Source of the DNA: Chromera velia
Lineage: Eukaryota > Sar > Chromeraceae
DNA length: 10,450 nt
Assembly: GCA_018398765.1 (NCBI GenBank)
Contig: JAHBMJ010004475.1
Location: 34,221-44,670, forward strand
Reading direction: 5' to 3'
Made by a program: the position numbers and the translations under genes. Shown piece after piece: positions 8,259 to 10,450 of the stretch. Below the pieces are notes generated by a model. That model had not been told where the DNA came from. It made no database searches and saw only the letters and a program-made list of their open reading frames with translations. The first letter of the stretch is position 1. The number at the start of each line of letters is the position of its first letter.

Positions 8259-8619
8259 TGTGTGTAGTCAAGTCGCCTGTCAAGCGTGTCGGATGCTTCG
8301 TCCGAAGACTTTGCTATGGATGTTTTTGACTGTCAACGCAGAAATATTGTAACACCTATGTGTCTCAATTCTGCATTTTCTTCGTGATTCCGCGGTCGAC
8401 TGGGCAAACCTGGTTCATTCCGCGAGTCCCCTTTGTTTTTAAAATCGTCGTGAAGCGATGCATGTGGAATAGATTCCGTCCCGTGTGGCTGTTGTTTCCG
8501 TTTCACGTGCGCAGGCCGAGCTAAATGGTTTGATCCCAGGGTGGATAGTCAAGCAGGCCCAAGGAGACCTTCCAACAGCCCTTGCCAACATGCAAACATT
8601 CCTTGAAAAAGAAAGATAA
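30..8619 (+). CDS. Tandem triple START-domain lipid-transfer-like protein (5' partial, 20 exons)
   Basis: Exons as read: 30-55, 127-167, 238-348, 758-1273, 1515-1535 (uncertain), 1702-1939, 2310-2604, 2917-3002, 3308-3388, 3742-3895, 4089-4198, 4446-4547, 4830-4892, 5318-5647, 5949-6177, 6516-6601, 7031-7081, 7542-7640, 8137-8199, 8515-8619. They total 2807 nt: two bases finishing a codon, 934 codons, and TAA. All introns are GT-AG and every junction keeps frame. START folds bind a single lipid (sterol, phospholipid, sphingolipid) in a hydrophobic pocket and move it between membranes or act as lipid sensors; that role is inferred from the family. Diagnostic segments are REWDPLCVSVEVVEEH in A, GTSSREFLQVTAVRE and VDVCGSIPQFVVNMV in B, and FGVSGREFVHYILRKQ and LIPGWIVKQ in C. 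I see no membrane segment or targeting signal in the visible part; the N-terminus, which could carry one or further domains, is outside the window. The ligand cannot be told from sequence. Confidence 0.9.
349..757 (+). other. Intron 3, pyrimidine-rich
   Basis: It runs from donor gtcagt to acceptor cttccag. It holds a T10 tract near 440, a TTTTC pentamer run near 535-556 and a C/T-rich second half. I see no exon in it that would keep frame with its neighbours; ORFs crossing it are chance. Confidence 0.7.
758..1273 (+). CDS. Exon 4: START A core with Pro/Ser/Ala and acidic insertions
   Basis: Acceptor cttccag ends at 757 and donor gtgagtgag starts at 1274. The first base completes an Arg codon split from exon 3 and the last two bases are carried to the next exon. 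At 516 nt it is the longest exon and has no stop in frame. It holds a 25-residue Pro/Ser/Ala/Gly run after EKRLK, an acidic run TETEGDGDG near 943-970, and a Gly/Arg-rich tail. A good pyrimidine-tract acceptor-like site ends at 1090, so part of the tail might be spliced in some transcripts, but I found no good upstream donor in matching phase. Confidence 0.65.
1325..1384 (+). repeat. Two 30-bp tandem copies in intron 4
   Basis: Both copies begin AGACTCTTCTTTTC. They are 1325-1354 and 1355-1384 and differ at about three positions. The unit is pyrimidine-rich, and the first copy ends in a ttccag acceptor-like junction. Confidence 0.85.
1515..1535 (+). CDS. Possible 21-nt microexon
   Basis: The segment sits between tcctag (ending 1514) and a strong donor gtgagtat (from 1536). 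It adds seven residues (reading GGRGDCQ with the borrowed bases) and keeps frame. Because 21 is a multiple of three, joining exon 4 directly to the exon at 1702 is also in frame and gives Gly-Trp-Pro-Lys-Lys. Its support is therefore only the splice-site pair, and it could be a cassette exon or not an exon at all. Confidence 0.35.
1702..1939 (+). CDS. Exon 6: presumed C-terminal helix of START A and linker
   Basis: Acceptor tgcag ends at 1701 and donor gtcagt starts at 1940. The frame used encodes GWPKKLVGLKAAVAVKEG, an amphipathic helix-like run, then TAALPWLSLHAYTR, a Gly/Pro-rich stretch and LWRSLITRNFTDD. A second open frame exists through this exon, but joining it to the exon at 2310 gives an immediate stop, whereas the chosen frame continues in phase 0. 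Confidence 0.65.
2262..2290 (+). repeat. (TC)n microsatellite in intron 6
   Basis: About 14 TC units lie close to the acceptor of exon 7 (exon starts 2310), so the repeat is part of its polypyrimidine tract. Confidence 0.95.
2310..2604 (+). CDS. Exon 7: Ser/Pro/Ala/Gly-rich interdomain linker
   Basis: Acceptor ttttgcag ends at 2309. The exon encodes about 98 residues rich in Ser, Pro, Ala, Gly and Leu with no recognisable fold, probably disordered. Two donors six bases apart (GTGTGT at 2599 and the stronger GTGAGT at 2605) both leave phase 1, as the next exon at 2917 requires, so the protein may vary by two residues here. The donor opens directly into a TG microsatellite. Confidence 0.65.
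2605..2694 (+). repeat. Compound (TG)n-(GA)n microsatellite in intron 7
   Basis: Interrupted TG units run from the donor to about 2653, followed by GA units to about 2694. The repeat begins at the splice donor itself. Confidence 0.95.
3251..3293 (+). repeat. (CCCT)n-(TTCC)n tetranucleotide tract before exon 9
   Basis: CCCT units change to TTCC units about 15 bases before the acceptor of the exon at 3308, giving an all-pyrimidine strand that doubles as the acceptor tract. Confidence 0.95.
3421..3446 (+). repeat. (GATT)n microsatellite in intron 9
   Basis: About six and a half GATT units lie shortly after donor gtcagt at 3389. Confidence 0.95.
3896..3907 (+). repeat. (GTAG)3 at the donor of exon 10
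   Basis: The exon ends at 3895 and the donor is GTAGGTAGGTAG. Shifting to the next GTAG adds four bases and would break frame, so the first unit is the one that fits. Confidence 0.85.
4089..5440 (+). other. START domain B, C-terminal half
   Basis: Exon 4089-4198 encodes the strands YPFGPELFISWMCFKKQ and FGTSSREFLQVTAVRE; S-R-E-F matches the family's S-R-D-F motif. Exon 4446-4547 gives VDRNRSVVATVSLDES and SGRVRGDIA, exon 4830-4892 gives LGGYVVTTRPDERLEVSFITQ in two adjoining pieces (LGGYVVTTRPDER / LEVSFITQ), and exon 5318-5647 opens with VDVCGSIPQFVVNMVQQN, the hallmark Asp-x-x-Gly-Ser-Ile-Pro turn and C-terminal helix that closes the pocket. This half is the most canonical START sequence in the protein and anchors the family call. 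Confidence 0.92.
5440..5647 (+). other. Acidic/Arg-rich linker between START B and START C
   Basis: The rest of exon 5318-5647 encodes a hydrophilic tail rich in Glu, Arg, Gly, Asp and Thr (for example EGEEEETERDGGTETEGDG) with no hydrophobic core, then SYSEAEEMRRE before donor gtacgt at 5648. It is probably a disordered or helical spacer. The DNA carries a GAGACGG-type purine repeat also found in exon 4. Confidence 0.75.
6307..6398 (+). repeat. (TCTG)n-(TC)n-(TG)n compound microsatellite in intron 15
   Basis: TCTG units to about 6331, TC units to about 6359, then about 19 TG units. Alternating TG can adopt Z-form and the TC run can form triplex DNA; both are general properties, not shown here. 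Confidence 0.95.
7262..7294 (+). repeat. (AC)n microsatellite in intron 17
   Basis: About 16 AC units, followed by a G-rich segment (7295-7315). Confidence 0.95.
7694..7719 (+). repeat. (GA)n microsatellite in intron 18
   Basis: About 13 GA units about 50 bases downstream of donor gtcaga at 7641. Confidence 0.95.
8217..8265 (+). repeat. (TC)n-(TG)n compound microsatellite in intron 19
   Basis: About 12 TC units followed by about 12 TG units, just after donor gtcagt at 8200. It has the same order and strand as the repeat at 6331-6398. Confidence 0.95.
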
Positions 8620-9165
8620 ACCGAGCAGAAAACACCCAAAAAATTCAAGTACATGTCGACAACTTGTGCAGTTTAGTAGTAAGTTAAGCTGAAGTTGAAC
8701 TTTTACGTTGCTCACGTTGATCTTTATTGTATGATTGCTTTATAAACGTACCCTATTGTATGTCACCTCCTTCTCGACACAAGCGGCCCGGCCCACGATA
8801 GCTGGCAATGTACTACCCCGCCTAACGCTAACTTGAATAGTAATGATAACTTGATAAGTTTCTAAGTTGTAGACTTGTACTTACTTGTAGTCCTTACTGC
8901 CATAGTAGTAGTGTGATAGTGATAGTGATTAGTGGTGCCCTAGAGCACTGTCGCCGTTTTGTCTTATAGAGGTCGCAGTAGCAGTCCCAGAGCGACCAAA
9001 GGTCTCAGACTTAGTCCCGTTGCGAGTACATCCCGTTGTCACTGGGCCGATGAACTTGAAGTATATGATATTTGAACTACAAGGGCATGTAACTCTACTA
9101 GTAGGATCAATCTCAGACCATCTAGGCCCTATACTGTAAAAATATATTATACGATTTAACCCTCA

Positions 9166-9194
9166 ATCATCATCATCATCATCATCATCATCAT
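9166..9194 (+). repeat. (ATC)n microsatellite
   Basis: About nine ATC units in intergenic sequence, the only trinucleotide repeat of this length in the window. Confidence 0.95.
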
Positions 9195-9375
9195 ACGTAG
9201 TATGTAAATGTAGGATGCGATAGGATATATTTTTTGGGTGTCTCCAAGGTTAACTGCTTATACAGCAGAAAAGTTGTACACCATTCGCAGCCACATAGTA
9301 AGGTTCAAAGTTGGTAAATAGCGTCAGTGACTCAGTATCAAATGATATACCAGTTAGGCTCTGCACTCCATAAAT

Positions 9376-9416
9376 AAAAAAAAAAAAAAAAAAAAGAAAG
9401 TTTCCGATCTTTTTTT
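9376..9416. repeat. A-tract / GTTTCCGAT / T-tract element, copy 1
   Basis: About 20 A (9376-9395), then GAAAGTTTCCGATC, then seven or more T. The arms can pair as a hairpin. A related element lies at 9550-9580. Confidence 0.75.
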
Positions 9417-9549
9417 TATTATTATTATTAACAAGAAAACGTATAGTTTTCATGCAACATCCTGTGCAACACTCCTACAATGCTTATAAACAATTAACAG
9501 TTGTTTGCCTGCTGACTGCCATGGTAAAAAAAAAAAAATATTCAAGTTT

Positions 9550-9580
9550 AAAAAAAGTTTTTCCGATTTTTTTTTTTTTA
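9550..9580. repeat. A-tract / GTTTTTCCGAT / T-tract element, copy 2
   Basis: Seven A, then GTTTTTCCGAT, then about twelve T. It has the same layout and core as copy 1, about 160 bp away, in the same orientation. A separate A13 run lies at 9526-9538. Confidence 0.75.
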
Positions 9581-9792
9581 ATGTAGTTCACGGCCTAGTA
9601 TATAAGCTTAAATTATTATAGCGCACCATGCCAACTGTTTGATGGATATCTGTTCTAATCTAGGTTCTAATTATGGTTAAGATTGTGCCATCATTGTGGA
9701 ACTTTAAAAGAATATATAGGCGTCTTTGATAGTTTTTGATTGTGATTCATCATTAAATTTATTTTTTTTTTAATTAACTACGATCGAAATCA

Positions 9793-10262
9793 ATGGCCAG
9801 CAGCGACTTTTTTGAAGATCAAAAGCTATTACAAAATTCTGAGTCACAGCCGCCCCCTCACCTTTACGCTCTCTGCAGTCCGTCTGGTCATCTGTCAAGT
9901 CTCTCATCACACCAGCCACCGTTCGAGTCCCCTGCAGCATCCCTTCTCCCTCCCCCCACCACCACTGTGCCAGTGCGCTCCCGTGCACATAACTACCTGC
10001 ATGCGAGCACGGAAAAAGACAATCTCTTGATGACCAAGGTTTTGCAGATCGTTTCTCAAGAACATCACATTTCATCTCGCGGTAAACGTCAGTCCACCAT
10101 TCTTGATGTGATATTTTTTAACTTGTGTTGTTCTTTTCCCTCCACATCTCTTTTCATATGAAAAGAACAGTCTGGACAGACATGTATCTTTTCTCAGATC
10201 CTGCCTCCGATGTCCTTACATCGATGGATCGATCCGCCAAATCCGATTCACCCGGCAGCTAG
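9793..10262 (+). CDS. Weak candidate small two-exon gene, hypothetical
   Basis: ATG at 9793 opens a frame of 96 codons beginning MASSDFFEDQKLLQNSES. It can be spliced at donor gtaaac (exon ends 10081, phase 1) to acceptor ttttctcag (exon starts 10198), where the matching phase reads PASDVLTSMDRSAKSDSPGS and stops at TAG 10260-10262, about 117 residues in all. The product is Ser/Pro/His-rich with no family I recognise and no transmembrane segment. Unspliced, the frame runs to 10161. A minus-strand frame of similar length (10075 to 9770) overlaps it, so either or neither may be real. Confidence 0.2.
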
Positions 10263-10369
10263 CCCGGCGGCCTTTTTTGTAACCACCGGGCCGGGCGAGC
10301 TTCGAGACCATCAGTCAGGCTCTTAGCGGGCCCAGCCCGGTGGGGCTCTCGTCGATTGACTCGGAGTCA
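10262..10369. repeat. GC-rich cluster of overlapping inverted repeats
   Basis: CCACCGGGCCGGGC (10283-10296) pairs with GCCCAGCCCGGTGG (10330-10343) with one mismatch, and its first nine bases also pair with GCCCGGCGG (10262-10270) with one mismatch across a 12-base loop containing T6. The two pairings exclude each other. A further perfect palindrome, TGACTC-G-GAGTCA, lies at 10357-10369. Function unknown. Confidence 0.6.
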
Positions 10370-10450
10370 GCGGGCTTCGGGCGCCGCGCCGAAAGGGAAT
10401 ATGAAGACATGGAAGGCAGGGGGAGGGAAGAGGGGAGCAGGAAAAAGAAA

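Larger units (their letters stand above)
5949..8619 (+). other. START domain C (C-terminal end of the protein)
   Basis: Exon 5949-6177 gives GESLVPELLRLRDSSGGWVN, then GVEISRLDFPEGG, LVRGRFVFAPWVT and FEARKTYDKLFEEG. Exons 6516-6601 (RILEEWYTGD ... LRAVVFSTKA) and 7031-7081 (VFGVSGREFVHYILRKQ) together equal one exon of domain B. Exon 7542-7640 gives IDQRSIVLAMGAVGDQ and NPSKVRGRLM; 8137-8199 gives KAAHILRELDNGSLEV and VFLSQ; 8515-8619 gives AELNGLIPGWIVKQAQ, then helix to EKER and TAA. The Gly-x-Ile-Pro turn is kept though the preceding Asp is not. Only four residues follow the final helix (TALANMQTFL), so there is no C-terminal extension. Confidence 0.9.
8620..9792. other. Non-coding AT- and TAG-rich region after the START gene (3' UTR plus intergenic)
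   Basis: No ORF here looks coding. The sense-strand pyrimidine bias of the introns stops near the TAA and is replaced by AT-rich sequence with many TAG, GTA and AGT words (for example around 8838-8935). The 3' UTR must lie in its first part, but I cannot place a poly(A) site with confidence. No tRNA or rRNA signature was seen. Confidence 0.7.

Noticed and set aside
9166-9194. Regular ATC repeats considered as a short CRISPR-like or telomere-like array
   Set aside because: It is a plain trinucleotide microsatellite without spacers or telomere units, in a eukaryotic context.

Overview
The window is eukaryotic and almost entirely occupied by one intron-dense gene on the + strand (about 30 to 8619). 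Its 5' end lies before the window. I traced 20 exons that join in one reading frame and end at a TAA at 8617-8619, giving the C-terminal 934 residues or so of a protein with three START (StAR-related lipid-transfer) domains in tandem. Every junction is GT-AG and all codon phases match. No long uninterrupted frame in the window represents this protein; the long single-frame ORFs on both strands are chance products of GC-rich exons and simple repeats.

Layout: 30-1939, START domain A, entered part-way through, with canonical R-x-x-W-D core but low-complexity insertions; 2310-3002, a Ser/Pro/Ala/Gly-rich linker then a charged helix; 3308-5440, START domain B, the most canonical; 5440-5647, an acidic/Arg-rich linker; 5949-8619, START domain C, ending the protein. 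Domains B and C share intron positions and phases, so they look like an internal duplication. The introns (70 to about 500 bases) are pyrimidine-rich and carry many di- and tetranucleotide microsatellites. Several donors have the unusual form GTCAGT.

After the stop codon the texture changes: 8620-9790 is AT- and TAG-rich, has no convincing coding potential, and holds an ATC microsatellite and two A-tract/T-tract elements with a shared core. From 9793 a weak two-exon ORF of about 117 codons can be drawn. From 10260 to 10400 there is a GC-rich stretch with overlapping, mutually exclusive hairpins that could be a structured RNA or a regulatory or repeat element.

Organism: about 20 short exons in 8.6 kb, TGCAG acceptors, dense TG/TC/GA microsatellites and moderate GC suggest a protist. 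A chromerid alga such as Chromera is my best guess; coccidian or brown-algal/stramenopile origin is possible. This is judgement from sequence texture, not a search.
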